DNA of 64,000 bases from Chitinivibrio alkaliphilus ACht1 (lineage in GTDB: Bacteria; Fibrobacterota; Chitinivibrionia; Chitinivibrionales; Chitinivibrionaceae): positions 62,001 through 126,000 of the forward strand of contig NZ_ASJR01000003.1 in the NCBI RefSeq assembly GCF_000474745.1, written 5' to 3'. Made by a program: the position numbers and the translations under genes. Positions 8,994 to 19,600 of the stretch are shown here, in pieces. How positions within the stretch are numbered: the first letter of the stretch is position 1; every line of letters begins with the position of its first letter. The notes beneath the pieces were generated by a model. The model was not told where the DNA came from and did not search any database. It saw only the letters and a program-made list of their open reading frames with translations.

Positions 8994-10118
8994 ATGAGTT
9001 GTGGCACGATAAAAGGAATGTCTTCTATATGGGTATTGGTGTTTCTGCTTTTCTCCATTTCTCATGGGGAGAAATCAGCTCTTGTCGGTGATTTTACCGG
9101 CGATGGCCTTGTAGGGGCGGCAGATTTTTCTGTTCTCTATCGTGAGTGGCATACCTTTACTTCCACAGGACGACTTCGTTCAGGAGATGAATTAGCTCCG
9201 CTTCGTTCAGAAGCGACCCTGCCCTATACGCAAGAAGATGTGCGTGCCCAGGGACGGTTTGACAGCCTTGATATTGCGGTGTTTAAATCCATGTGGCAGT
9301 GGAGTACCCGCGAAATATCCTTTTCTCCACCTCCCACCTCGGGCGCTTCTTCACTCTCCATATCTCCTTTAAAAGATGGGCAGGGAGAACGTTTGTTTGT
9401 TGAATTATATGGAAAAGAACTTCCTCCTACAACGACAATACAGCTTTTTTATCCCGCAGAGGGTGCTTTGTCCTTGCGAAGCTGTATTTCTGCGGAACTT
9501 CTTGAGGGATCTCAGGCAACACCCCTTGTGTGGGAGAGTGTGTCCCGTGACGGAACGTTTGTACTCCTATCATCCCTTCGCATCGACACAACTTCGCCAC
9601 TTTCCGGAACGGGAGATATAGCCGTCTTGGAGTTTGCGTTCCCCAAACAAGACGCCACCGAAGGAAGAGATTCCCTTTGGTATGCCCTGTATGACTCTAC
9701 GGGAACTTCCTATGAATCAAACTGGCTTTGCGTCAAAGATCTATTTTCTTCGACCGCTGCATCTATGGATGTTCTGGTGGGGCCAAACCCTGCAAAAACT
9801 GCAGACACACCCTTTGGTGTACGTTTTGCGACGGATCCCCATATATCCTACGATGGAGGAGTTGTTTTTTCTTTTGTTCTTGGCGATAAAGCGCCGCCGC
9901 ACACTGCCCATATCCGCATCTATGATGCTACGGGTACACGCCGTGTTTCCAGCAAGAATAGTCATAATACTGCAGGTATCCATAGTATATATTGGGATGG
10001 CCGTACTGCTTCGGGACGTCCCTTACCACCAGGGGCCTACAAGGCTATCATAACACTTTCCGGAGAGTTAGGGACGCACACCTTTGAACGGGTTGTGGGT
10101 ATCCGCGAAACAAACTAA
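8994..10118 (+). CDS. Secreted protein with dockerin-like, cohesin-like and FlgD-Ig-like C-terminal domains
   Basis: A signal peptide (IWVLVFLLFSISHG) is followed by a dockerin-type segment. The first calcium loop, DFTGDGLVGAAD, has acidic or hydroxyl ligands at positions 1, 3, 5 and 12. A second half-repeat ending FDSLDIAVF is more degenerate. The middle, roughly residues 110-250, looks like a cohesin beta sandwich: a YPAEGALSLRSC strand, then DGTFVLLSSL and GTGDIAVLEFAF. The last 90 residues match FlgD-Ig-like C-terminal domains (IRIYDATG, WDGRTASGRPLPPGAY) and end in VVGIR plus a short tail, as in the chitinase and protease downstream. I infer a surface or secreted assembly protein linked to chitin degradation. 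Start choice is uncertain between 8994 and 9018. A 13-bp palindrome GTATATTATATAC lies upstream at 8945-8957. Confidence 0.62.
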   Translation: MSCGTIKGMSSIWVLVFLLFSISHGEKSALVGDFTGDGLVGAADFSVLYREWHTFTSTGRLRSGDELAPLRSEATLPYTQEDVRAQGRFDSLDIAVFKSMWQWSTREISFSPPPTSGASSLSISPLKDGQGERLFVELYGKELPPTTTIQLFYPAEGALSLRSCISAELLEGSQATPLVWESVSRDGTFVLLSSLRIDTTSPLSGTGDIAVLEFAFPKQDATEGRDSLWYALYDSTGTSYESNWLCVKDLFSSTAASMDVLVGPNPAKTADTPFGVRFATDPHISYDGGVVFSFVLGDKAPPHTAHIRIYDATGTRRVSSKNSHNTAGIHSIYWDGRTASGRPLPPGAYKAIITLSGELGTHTFERVVGIRETN

Positions 10119-10144
10119 CTGCTTTTTTACAAAGGTATGTATGT

Positions 10145-12706
10145 ATGAATTATACAATTACGGACTGGCGTATTTCCATGCCCGGCGAGACAGGGTTTAT
10201 TCCTGAAGATGTTGCATCTCTCTCCTTTGATGTTTCTCACTGGGTGCCTGCCAAAACCCCCGGAACAATTGTTGGCCATTTAAGTGAGGCCGGGGTATAT
10301 GCAGATCCTTATATCGGAACGAATATGCAAAAACTGCCTGGGTATAAGGCGGATAAGACGACTCATTTTGCATTTCATGCCATGCCAAAAGATTCCCCCT
10401 TTCGTCACCCTGTGTGGTATCGAACAACCTTTGATGTGAGTGATGATAAGGCGCGGAACCGACGATATTTCTTACATTTCATGGGAATTAATTATCGTGC
10501 GGAGGTTTGGGTAAATGCAAAGCGAGTGGCAGGCACAGCATATCTATGCGGAAGTTATCGTCGGTATAAAATTGATGTGACGCGATATGTAAAACGATAC
10601 GGAACGAACTGTCTTGCTGTTCAGGTATGGCCTCAGCGGCCTGATGATCTCGGTATTACCTTTATTGATTGGAGTCCTGTTCCACCGGATGATTCTGCCG
10701 GCATATGGCAGCCGGTTCATGTGGCTGAGAAAGGTCCCGCTACTTTGGAAGACCTTTTCCTTGACTATACCTTGTCAGATTCCTTTTCCGTGGCAAATCT
10801 ATCGCCACGGGGGCGTATTCAGAACCATTCGTCCAAGCCATTTTATGGTCGAGTAGAGCTTCGTGTTGGAGCACATACTTTTCTCACAAAGCCCATTGAG
10901 CTTGCCCCGTATGAGGAGCTTTCTTTTTCTACAGATCTTTTTACTGTCCCCTGTGTGGTGGAACAACCTGAGTTGTGGTGGCCGTGGGATATGGGAGAGC
11001 CTGTGCAGTATCCGGTCTCCTGGGTGTTATATGAGACGCCGCAGGAAAAAGTAAGTGATGAGGCCGCCTTTTCTGTGGGATTTCGCCGTGTTACGGCACA
11101 GATAAATGATCATGGTGCTTTTCATATTACCGTCAACGGTGAAAAGGTGCAGATACGTGGAACAGCTTGGTCACCGGATTTGCTTCTTCGGCAGTCGAAA
11201 AAACAGGATGAGATTGATACGGCATATGTGCGGGCCATGAATTTGAATACAATACGCCTTGAAGGTAAACTTGGAAGTGATTATTTTTGGGAACAGTGCA
11301 ATCTTCGTGGTATTCTCGTCTTGGCAGGCTGGGCATGCTGTACGCATTGGGAGCAGTGGGAGAAGTGGAAGCCCGATGACTACGGTGTAGCAGAGGCGTC
11401 CTTACGAGATCAGCTCCGCCGAATACGGAACCACCCTTCGTGTATTGCGTGGTTTTATGGGAGTGATTTTCCCCCCATACCTCCTGTGGAAAAACTCTAT
11501 CTTCGGGTCTTGAATGAAGAGTATCCATCCTTGGTACATGTATCAAGTGCATCAGCCCATACATCTTCCCTCACGGGAGAAACAGGTGTCAAGATGTCTG
11601 GACCCTATGGATATGTCCCTCCCGCCTATTGGTACGATTCTGCTATGTCGGGGCATGCCGATTCCTTTAACACTGAAACTGGACCGGATGCGTCTTTCCC
11701 GCGGTATGAATCTGTTTGTAAGATGATACCCGATGCTTCTCAGCGCTATGTGGGATCCCCCGCGTGGAATCATCATGCGGGGCTTGCCTCCTTCATGGAT
11801 ACGGAGGTGATGAATTTGGCGATTGAGCGAAGATATGGGGTGTCACGGGAGGACTTACCCCGTTTCCTTGAGGCTGCACAATGGTGTGCCTATGAGGCAT
11901 GGCGCGCTATGTATGAAGCATACAACCGGGAGTATCCTCGAGGTACGGGGGTGATTAGCTGGATGCAGAATGGTCATTGGCCCTCCCTTATTTGGCAGCT
12001 CTATGATTATTGGAACGTGCCGACGGGTGGTTTTTTTGGTGCTCAGAAAGCGTGTGAATTGCTTCATTGCCAATACTCCTATGATGATCACTCTATTTGG
12101 GCGGTAAACGCCGGACGATCATCCTTCCCTACTCTTACCTGTACTATCACGATATGTCGTGTTGACGGTACGATTTTTCATACAGAGAGTACGTCTTTCC
12201 ATCTTGATTCATACGAACGGAAAGCCCTCTGTACCCCGCCGCTTCCTTCGGAAGAAGAGTTGTTTTTTCTCCACCTTACCATGACTGGTGAAGAGGGGGA
12301 ATATTCCCGAAATGTCTACTGGCTTTCCACAGCTAAGGCAGATACATTTGTGCAGGAGCGAACCAAAGAGACGTGGTTTTACCAGCCTCTTGCCACGTGG
12401 AGTGACTTTTCTTCTCTGCAATCCCTTCCCCGTACGCAGGTTGTGGTTCGCCATCTTCCCGAAGAGAGAGCTGGTGGGGTGGTGCGTCTTACAAATAGCG
12501 GTTCGACTCCTGCCTTTGCAGTACAGCTTGATTTACAGACCCATGAAGGAGAACTTTTTGCTCCCCTTATTTGGAGTGATAATTTATTGACCCTGCTCCC
12601 CGGAGAGAGTCTCGAGGTTTCCTACCACTTCCTTGCAGATGATTGTCCCGAGGAGCCCGTATGCTTAGTTTTGAGTTCACCCAATAGTGAAAGCGAGATA
12701 GAATGA
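10145..12706 (+). CDS. GH2 exo-beta-D-glucosaminidase-like glycoside hydrolase
   Basis: The 853-residue protein has the GH2 plan: N-terminal jelly-roll (GINYRAEVWVNAKRVAG), Ig-like domains, a TIM barrel and C-terminal beta domains. The DWSPVPPDDSAGIW segment is typical of the CsxA exo-glucosaminidase branch, as are YGSDFPP and NTETGPD. In CsxA the acid/base is Asp and the nucleophile Glu; the matching residues here are D441 and E511, with the same spacing within a couple of residues. By family it removes glucosamine from the non-reducing end of chitosan oligomers. No signal peptide is present, so it would act in the cytoplasm on imported oligomers. Its stop overlaps the argC start (ATGA), so the two are translationally coupled. 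Beta-mannosidase activity is the main alternative. Confidence 0.82.
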   Translation: MNYTITDWRISMPGETGFIPEDVASLSFDVSHWVPAKTPGTIVGHLSEAGVYADPYIGTNMQKLPGYKADKTTHFAFHAMPKDSPFRHPVWYRTTFDVSDDKARNRRYFLHFMGINYRAEVWVNAKRVAGTAYLCGSYRRYKIDVTRYVKRYGTNCLAVQVWPQRPDDLGITFIDWSPVPPDDSAGIWQPVHVAEKGPATLEDLFLDYTLSDSFSVANLSPRGRIQNHSSKPFYGRVELRVGAHTFLTKPIELAPYEELSFSTDLFTVPCVVEQPELWWPWDMGEPVQYPVSWVLYETPQEKVSDEAAFSVGFRRVTAQINDHGAFHITVNGEKVQIRGTAWSPDLLLRQSKKQDEIDTAYVRAMNLNTIRLEGKLGSDYFWEQCNLRGILVLAGWACCTHWEQWEKWKPDDYGVAEASLRDQLRRIRNHPSCIAWFYGSDFPPIPPVEKLYLRVLNEEYPSLVHVSSASAHTSSLTGETGVKMSGPYGYVPPAYWYDSAMSGHADSFNTETGPDASFPRYESVCKMIPDASQRYVGSPAWNHHAGLASFMDTEVMNLAIERRYGVSREDLPRFLEAAQWCAYEAWRAMYEAYNREYPRGTGVISWMQNGHWPSLIWQLYDYWNVPTGGFFGAQKACELLHCQYSYDDHSIWAVNAGRSSFPTLTCTITICRVDGTIFHTESTSFHLDSYERKALCTPPLPSEEELFFLHLTMTGEEGEYSRNVYWLSTAKADTFVQERTKETWFYQPLATWSDFSSLQSLPRTQVVVRHLPEERAGGVVRLTNSGSTPAFAVQLDLQTHEGELFAPLIWSDNLLTLLPGESLEVSYHFLADDCPEEPVCLVLSSPNSESEIE

Positions 12707-13659
12707 GAAAGCGAGTGTTTATTGATGGACAGGTCGGTACTACGGGCCTGCAGATACACGAACGGCTCAAAGAGCGTTCTGACATAGAAATTGTTGAGAT
12801 AGATCATGAGCTGCGTAAATCTAAAACGGAGAAAGCGGCGATACTTAATTCGGTTGATCTTGCAATTCTCTGTCTTCCCGATGAACCCGCTCGTGAAGCC
12901 GTAGCGTTACTTGATTCTCATGCACACACGAAAATTATTGATGCATCCACAGCCCATCGTACTGCACCAGGCTGGACCTATGGCTTCCCAGAGCTTGATT
13001 CCTCTTTTCGTAATGCCCTTCGTGAGAGCAGGTTTATTTCAAATCCCGGTTGTCATGCAAGTGGTTTTATCGCCTTGATATATCCTCTTATTTCCGATGG
13101 CATTCTTGGTATAGAGCAGTGTCTAAGCCTTACTTCTCTTACAGGATATAGCGGTGGGGGAAAAGGATTAATTGCCGAATATGAAGAACAACGTTCGGAA
13201 AGTCATGCAGTTCCACCACGACCTTACGCCTTGAACCTGTCCCATAAGCATCTTCCTGAAATGCAAGGGCATACCGGGCTGATCCACGCGCCTCACTTTT
13301 TTCCTGTGGTGGGAGATTTTTATCGTGGCATGTTGGTATCGGTGCCACTGTTTCTCCGGGATTGCCACCGTTCTGTATCGGTGAAAAATATCCGAGAGAT
13401 TTATCAGGAGTATTACGACCAAGAACCTTTTATGAAAGTGTATGAGGAGAACAGTGACTCTGTATTGGAAGCAGGGAAATTTCTTTCTCCCACGGCCTGT
13501 AATGAAACCAATACTATGGAGCTGTTTGTATATGGCAGTGAGGAGCAGGCCCTGCTCATGGCGCGGTTTGACAACCTTGGAAAAGGTGCCAGTGGTGCCG
13601 CTGTTCAAAATATGAATATTGCCCTTGGACTCGACGAACAGGTTGGCTTAATCTCGTAG
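12703..13659 (+). CDS. argC: N-acetyl-gamma-glutamyl-phosphate reductase (short type)
   Basis: The 318-residue protein begins with the NADP-binding FIDGQVGTTGLQI loop of the shorter AGPR class. It carries the catalytic cysteine in SNPGCHASG (about residue 107) and the SGGGKG loop. It reduces N-acetylglutamyl phosphate to the semialdehyde in arginine biosynthesis, in the cytoplasm. It overlaps the glucosaminidase gene by 4 nt, an unusual partner; no other arg gene is in the window. Its stop abuts the stop of the convergent beta-helix gene with no spacer. Confidence 0.93.
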   Translation: MRKRVFIDGQVGTTGLQIHERLKERSDIEIVEIDHELRKSKTEKAAILNSVDLAILCLPDEPAREAVALLDSHAHTKIIDASTAHRTAPGWTYGFPELDSSFRNALRESRFISNPGCHASGFIALIYPLISDGILGIEQCLSLTSLTGYSGGGKGLIAEYEEQRSESHAVPPRPYALNLSHKHLPEMQGHTGLIHAPHFFPVVGDFYRGMLVSVPLFLRDCHRSVSVKNIREIYQEYYDQEPFMKVYEENSDSVLEAGKFLSPTACNETNTMELFVYGSEEQALLMARFDNLGKGASGAAVQNMNIALGLDEQVGLIS

Positions 13660-14409
13660 CTATTCCTCAGGTGGTGAGAAGGTGATGCCATACTCGGGAT
13701 GGCTACTGCTTTGGTAGTCACGTCGTCTTCGTCGCAAGGAGGTAATGCGGAGCTGTTCTGCGCGTATTCCTGCAGAGAACGATGTATCGGGAGCAGGGGA
13801 TGCCACGGATCGCTCCACCTCCACGGTGCCCGGTGTGGCCACCATGCCTGTTGCAAAAAAGAGACTCGTGCTCACGGTGGGGGTTGCTTCTCCCGCAATA
13901 TCCATGGCGCCCTGTGTATTTCGGATAAAGGAGAGGTTTTGGGCGGGAGGTGCCGTGCCAATATCTTCACCCTTAATGCCATGTCGCCCGTTATTCACAA
14001 AGGCGGTGTTGTGTACATGCGGCAGGTGATGAATGGAAATAATACCGGAAAGACGATTGTTTTCGATAATACAGTGGGATATTTCCACGCCTTCATGGTG
14101 TACCAAAATGCCATTGAGCCCACCCGTAATGGTGCTTCCGGAAATGGAGCTATTCCGATTCATGGTGAGAACAGGATCACGGTTTGTGCCGACAATTTCT
14201 GTGGTGTAGGGATTCTTACCTCGTACATGTATGGCCGGGGGAATTGTAATTGCTCCTCGGTAGGTTCCAGGGGCAAGATGCAGGGTATCGCCGGGGTTCA
14301 TTTGCACAAACGCTTTTTCTAGGGATTCACCGGGGGATATATGATGGCCGGTGCCGGCTATGACCGTTGTGGCATATACGAGAAGGAATAGAATACTACC
14401 TTGTTTCAT
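13660..14409 (-). CDS. Exported right-handed beta-helix protein
   Basis: The 249-residue product has a signal peptide (MKQGSILFLLVYATTVIA) and then the DUF1565/pectate-lyase-like pattern. GESLEKAFVQMNPGDTLHLAPGTY is the usual first rung, and repeated short strands such as GGLNGILVHHEGVEISHCII follow. Such helices bind or cleave polysaccharides, but no catalytic site could be identified. A basic stretch of five arginines sits near the C-terminus. A longer frame runs upstream to 14574, but the signal peptide and AGGAGC site favour 14409. It lies divergent to the GH19 chitinase gene, so a role on the cell surface or on carbohydrate is a guess from context. Confidence 0.7.
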   Translation of the reverse strand: MKQGSILFLLVYATTVIAGTGHHISPGESLEKAFVQMNPGDTLHLAPGTYRGAITIPPAIHVRGKNPYTTEIVGTNRDPVLTMNRNSSISGSTITGGLNGILVHHEGVEISHCIIENNRLSGIISIHHLPHVHNTAFVNNGRHGIKGEDIGTAPPAQNLSFIRNTQGAMDIAGEATPTVSTSLFFATGMVATPGTVEVERSVASPAPDTSFSAGIRAEQLRITSLRRRRRDYQSSSHPEYGITFSPPEE

Positions 14410-14734
14410 CGGGTGCTCCTGTGATATAGGTTCACATGTTCCTACAGGTAGTAATATATGTTTCTGTTTTGCTAAAATGACGACCAAGGGTGCTTTCCAC
14501 ATAATTGCTTTGAACTTTGTTTTTGCACTTCCGAGGCTTGTGAAAAAGAATCGGGAAAATGTGAATTTTCTCATTTTTATGGTAAAAACAGTAGCTGCTT
14601 TGTAAAAGCTTGTTCATTCTTCTCTTCTAATAATGAGTTGTGGTTTTCTTTTGGTTTGGGTATATATTATTTGTAGGTGATGGAGGGCTGTTCCACCATC
14701 TCAGATGACAATTTACCGTATTACTGGGGGGACT
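14410..14734. other. 325-bp divergent intergenic region
   Basis: This gap separates the beta-helix gene from the chitinase gene. No RNA gene or conserved element is recognised. It is AT-rich and should carry the promoters of both genes. The best chitinase promoter candidate is listed separately. Confidence 0.5.
14638..14666 (+). promoter_or_regulatory. Candidate sigma-70-type promoter of the chitinase gene
   Basis: TTGTGG at 14638-14643 and TATATA at 14661-14666 are separated by 17 bp, and the start codon is 68 bp downstream. The -35 box matches the consensus at only three or four positions, so this is a weak call. Confidence 0.35.
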
Positions 14735-16306
14735 ATGCGATATAGCCGCATTGTAGTGGGTGTTCTTTTTTGTGTATACACGACTGTACATGCCTTAAAC
14801 ATTATTGATAACGGAGATGGTACGTATTCCGTACGGAAGTCTGAGCTTCTTGCAGAAAAGCATGAGCAGATGGCTGACCCATTGTACGATGAAGTGAAAG
14901 AGACTGTCCGTACTATTCCAAACGAAGAGGTAGAACGCATAGAACCTGGTCGTACAGATAATCCGGCTAATGTTCGTCGCGTTGAGGAAATCGTCACGCC
15001 GGAGATTTGGGAGTATGTGTTTCCCCGACGGGCCGATGAGTACACTTATACCGGGTTTCTGCAAGCCGTTGGCAAGTTTCCCGCCTTTTGCGGCGACTAT
15101 GATGATGGACGGGATGCCGAAGAGGTATGTCGTCGGGTGATTGCCACTTCCTTTGCCCATTTTGCCCAAGAAACCGGTATGGGCTGTGATTATACTGCGC
15201 GAGAAGAGGACTTACCCCGGTGGCGACAGGGGTTGTACTATGTCCGTGAAATGGATCATGAAGAGGGTGATGGTGGTTATAATTCGGAGTGTAGTGAGGA
15301 TAATTGGCAAACTGAGAAATGGCCGTGTGGTGTGGATGAGTCGGGAAACTATCTGGGATATTTTGGACGGGGAGCAAAGCAGCTTTCGTATCATTACAAC
15401 TATGGTCCTTTTTCAGAAGTGATGTTTGATGGCGATGCAACGGTGCTACTTGATAACCCCGGTCTCGTTGCAGATACATGGTTAAATCTGGCTTCGGCAA
15501 TCTTTTTTTATGTCACCCCGCAGCCACCAAAACCGAGCATGCTTCATGTTGCTGATGGTACGTGGCAGCCCAACGAGGTGGATAAAGAGCAAGGGATAAA
15601 ACCAGGCTTTGGTGCTACAATTAATGTTATTAACGGTGGGGTTGAGTGTGGCCATGGTGAGCGAGCACAGGCGGTAAACCGTATTCGGTATTATCGTGAA
15701 TTTGCACCGCTCTTTGATGTTCCCATTGCAGAAGATGAGGAGCTTGGGTGTGAATCCCAAAAAGATTTTATCGTCGGTGGTGCCGGTGCCATGCTTATTC
15801 AATGGGAAGATGATTGGGAGTATCGAGAGGAGCGAGATATGGGAAACTTTCGATGCCAGCTGGTGGGATATCAGACACCGGAGTCTGCTTTGGTAGAAGG
15901 GGATTATCTGCGCTGTGTCATGCGGCATTACGGAGATATACTTACAATTATTGATGATGATGAGGTGCCTATTACGATTATCGATGATCGGGTGGAAGAT
16001 GCCTATGGCAAACGAGGGATTGCCTTCCTGGAGAACCCTGTTTCTGTTGATCAGGGTGGTGCTTCCATTATGGTCGTGACAGAAGCTCCTGCAGAAATTC
16101 GTTTGGCAATTTATGATGCCACGGGAAACCTTCTTGATGAGCAGGATGATCCCCGTTCATATGCGGAGGCGGGATTGTTTCGATGGGATTTGCGAGATCA
16201 TCGCGGGCGGTTGGTTCCGTCTGGGTCCTATGCGGTCATAGCAGAAATCTCTTTTGAAGATGGTCGTGTAGAACGATATAAGCGTGTCTTAGGTGTTCGT
16301 CGATAA
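14735..16306 (+). CDS. Secreted GH19 chitinase with FlgD-Ig-like C-terminal domain
   Basis: The 523-residue protein starts with a signal peptide (MRYSRIVVGVLFCVYTTVHA). Its GH19 catalytic domain covers about residues 100-340. The first catalytic glutamate is E146 in AHFAQETGMG. The family signature YFGRGAKQLSYHYNYG follows, with a cysteine-rich insertion between, and the INGG-type motif appears as NVINGGVECGHG. GH19 enzymes cleave chitin with inversion of configuration outside the cell. The last 85 residues form the same FlgD-Ig-like tail (IYDATGNLLDEQDDP, FRWDLRDHRGRLVPSGSY, end in VLGVRR) as two neighbouring secreted proteins, so it probably serves secretion or attachment. An upstream in-frame ATG at 14705 exists, but a GGGGGA site favours 14735. 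Confidence 0.9.
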   Translation: MRYSRIVVGVLFCVYTTVHALNIIDNGDGTYSVRKSELLAEKHEQMADPLYDEVKETVRTIPNEEVERIEPGRTDNPANVRRVEEIVTPEIWEYVFPRRADEYTYTGFLQAVGKFPAFCGDYDDGRDAEEVCRRVIATSFAHFAQETGMGCDYTAREEDLPRWRQGLYYVREMDHEEGDGGYNSECSEDNWQTEKWPCGVDESGNYLGYFGRGAKQLSYHYNYGPFSEVMFDGDATVLLDNPGLVADTWLNLASAIFFYVTPQPPKPSMLHVADGTWQPNEVDKEQGIKPGFGATINVINGGVECGHGERAQAVNRIRYYREFAPLFDVPIAEDEELGCESQKDFIVGGAGAMLIQWEDDWEYREERDMGNFRCQLVGYQTPESALVEGDYLRCVMRHYGDILTIIDDDEVPITIIDDRVEDAYGKRGIAFLENPVSVDQGGASIMVVTEAPAEIRLAIYDATGNLLDEQDDPRSYAEAGLFRWDLRDHRGRLVPSGSYAVIAEISFEDGRVERYKRVLGVRR

Positions 16307-16605
16307 TCATCACATGCGTAGCGGGGGACGTGACAGTTCCCCTCCCTTCAAGAATCGGTTTAGCAAAGTCATGTTTGAATAGTTTGCAAAAATGATTCAT
16401 ACGAGGGGAAAAGAGAAGTCTTTGTACTGAATTATACGAAGATCTCAGGGGGGTGAACCATTTCTTTGAGGGGAGTTTTCTTGTTCACTGGCATAGGCAA
16501 ACCCTTTCTTTTCACGATTTCTTCTTGTTCTTTTTTTATCAATTGCTCCTTTTCTCTAACGGGGCTATTTTAGAGGTATGTAGAACACAAATCTTTGGTG
16601 GGTTT
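16307..16605. other. 299-bp gap between chitinase and protease genes
   Basis: A GC-rich hairpin (GGGGGAC / GTTCCCC, about 16324-16342) follows the chitinase stop but lacks a T tract. The rest is AT-rich and open in the protease frame back to 16453, yet has no signal-peptide-like start there. I see no other feature. Confidence 0.4.
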
Positions 16606-19600
16606 ATGAAGTATTTACACATGAGAGCATGGTTTCATGCTCTGAGTCGTCGCAGCTTTGTTTTTATTGCCCTGTTGGCTTTTAGTATCTTTGTTCAGTT
16701 GCAGGGGGCTCCCCGCAGAACTGCTGAAGTGCCACCGGTTGTACTCTCAGAAGTGTCAGATTCGGCCTATTACCCTGGGCGTATCCGCATTAAAGTGCGC
16801 GAAGAAGCACAAAAACTCCTCCAAAAAGAACCGCTTCGTACGGTGGATCACGGGGCGGTTCAAACGGGTATTGCCGATTTGGATGTCCTCAACGAGTCCT
16901 TTGCGGTATCACGATATAAGCAAACCTTCAGTGGCCTTGCTGAAGCAGCTGCCTTGCGGAGCCCTGCCGTGCGCGCACGCCATGAATTATGGGGGTTTTA
17001 TCGTTGGTATGACCTCACTCTCAGCGATTCTGCATCGGTTATTTCAGCGGTAGAATCCTTTGCACAGCACCCCGATGTTCTAATTGCCGAGCCTGTCTAT
17101 CGAATTGTACGGTATGGAGATGAGTCGCGCACCTGGCGTCCAAATGATCCAGAATTTACAAATCAATGGCATTACCACAACACGGGGCAAAATTTCGGTA
17201 CTGTGGGAAGTGATATTTCGCTGAAAGAGGCATGGACCATAGAACGAGGGCATGCAGATGTTCTTGTTGCTATTATAGATGATGGGGTTGACCATAGCCA
17301 TCCTGATTTACAGGGAAACATGTGGGATGGGATTGGAAAAAATTTTGCTGATGATCATACCGATGATATTATTCCCGGAAATCACGGTACCCATGTTGCG
17401 GGCACTGTGGCAGCTATGAATAATAATGGTATTGGTGTTGCAGGAATTGCCGGAGGTGATGAAACTGAGCGTGGAGTGACCCTCATGGGGTTACAAATTC
17501 TCGGGGGAGAGGAAGAAGCCTTTGGCGGTGGCGGGGTCGCCCCTGTTTTTGCAGCAGACAACGGTAGTGCCATATCTCAGAATAGCTGGGGATATGATGC
17601 GCCTGACGTATACAACCAAGCCGATCTCGATGCAATTGACTATTTTAATGAGCATGGTGGGGGAGCGGTGATGAATGGTGGTATTTCTATTTTTGCCGCC
17701 GGAAACGATGGCGAGAAGGCAGAGTATTATCCCGCAGCATATGAAGCAACTCTTTCTGTGGCAGCTACGAACAACAAGGATGAACGGGCCTCCTACTCAA
17801 ACTATGGTGAAACCGTTGACATCTCTGCTCCCGGAGGTGGTTTTGGTCATCGTGTGATCAGTACGGTTGCCGGTGGCGGATACGGAGGAATGCAGGGAAC
17901 TTCCATGGCCTGTCCCCATGTCTCTGGTGTTGCTGCACTTGTCCTTTCAGCTGCGCATCGTAATGGCGTAACCTTGGATTCAGAAGAGTTGCGCACAATT
18001 CTCTTGGAAACCACTGATCCGATTGATGATGAGAACCCTGACTTTATCGGAATGTTGGGAACAGGGCGTTTAAACGCGGCCGCAGCATTACATCGGCTTC
18101 AGGATGAGTATCTTCCTGATCTCATTGCTCCTGCTTTTTTTACTGCCTCTTCCCCTAATGTAGAGCGAGTTGAGCTTGCGTGGGAGAAGAATTCTGCGCA
18201 GCATGATGTGCTGATACTCCGCTCTGAAGACGCAGTGTTCGGTACTCCCGAAGATGCGTACTCCTATGCGCCCGGTGACTCCCTTGCTGGTGGTGGCGTT
18301 GTTGTGTATACTGGAGGTGGCACAGAGGTTGTTGATGAGGGGCTTCAAAAAGGAACAACCTATTACTACCGTGCATTTTCTGTAGATTCCGAGGGGGGGT
18401 ACTCTCAAGCCTGGCAAAATGCTTCTGCCACAACATGGCATTTTACCGAAGCGGGAACAGCGGATGATCCTCGTATTATTGATAGTGAAGATAAATTGAA
18501 AGCCTTAAGTTCTTTTTCTCGCTACTGGGATGGTCACTATCGTCAAAAGGGTGATTTAGACGTGGCTGGAACGACAAAATGGAACGACGGTGCCGGCTTT
18601 ATGCCCATTGGGAGTGAGGAGACACCCTTTACCGGAGCCTATCACGGTGGAGGTCATCGACTCGTAAATCTCACGATTGATGCCGGACAAGATTATGTTG
18701 GATTCTTTGGGTTTATCAAAGATGGGTATGTGGACAGTCTTGGTATTGTTGATGCCGATATTTCCGGTGGGAGCCAAACCGGGGCATTGGTCGGAAGTCT
18801 CCGTGGAGGAGAAATATACAGCTCTTTTACGACGGGGAACGTATCAGGTGCAATATTAACGGGTGGTTTTGTGGGAGGTGCCCACGATGGAAGTCGTATA
18901 GAAAACTCATATGCCAAAACCAGTGTGACGGGTTCTCAGTATGTGGGTGGGTTTATAGGCTCTGCACAAAAAGTAGAGTTGGAAAATGTCTTTTCCACCC
19001 AGAGTGTCGATGCAGATTTTGGAGCTGGAGGATTTGCCGGGACTGCTGGTAATGAGGCTATAGCTACTGCCGCATACTGGGATATGGAATCTTCCGCTGT
19101 GGCTACCTCAAACTTAGGTGAAGGAAAAACCACTGCGCAGATGACTGATTCTGAAACCTTTGACGAGTGGGATACAACCCAATGGATGCTGCCGGGAGAG
19201 ACACACGAAGGCTACCCCTTTCTTCTGTGGGAGGATAAGAATACAATTCTTTTCACGGAGATTGAAGAAAAGGTGTTCGGCGATCTTCCCTTCATGCTTT
19301 CCGTATCTGCCAGTTCCGGTTTGCCCGTTTCTCTCTCCCTCTCTCGGGATGATGTTATCTCCCTTGACGGGACGGAAGTAACTATTTTGAATGCTGGGGA
19401 AGTAGATATTATTGCTACGCAGGAGGGGGATGATCTGTACGATCCTGCTGAGGAAGTTCGCCAAACCTTCACAGTACTTCCTGCACCGGTGAAAATCGAA
19501 ATTCGTCATACCCAACAGACCTACGATGGGACGCCCCGTTCTGTATCGGTATACACCGAACCTGAAGATATTTCTCATAGTATACGGTACGACGGTGAAG

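Noticed and set aside
16321-16345. GC-rich hairpin after the chitinase gene as a terminator
   Set aside because: The stem includes a G-T pair and no T tract follows, so I did not list it as an intrinsic terminator.
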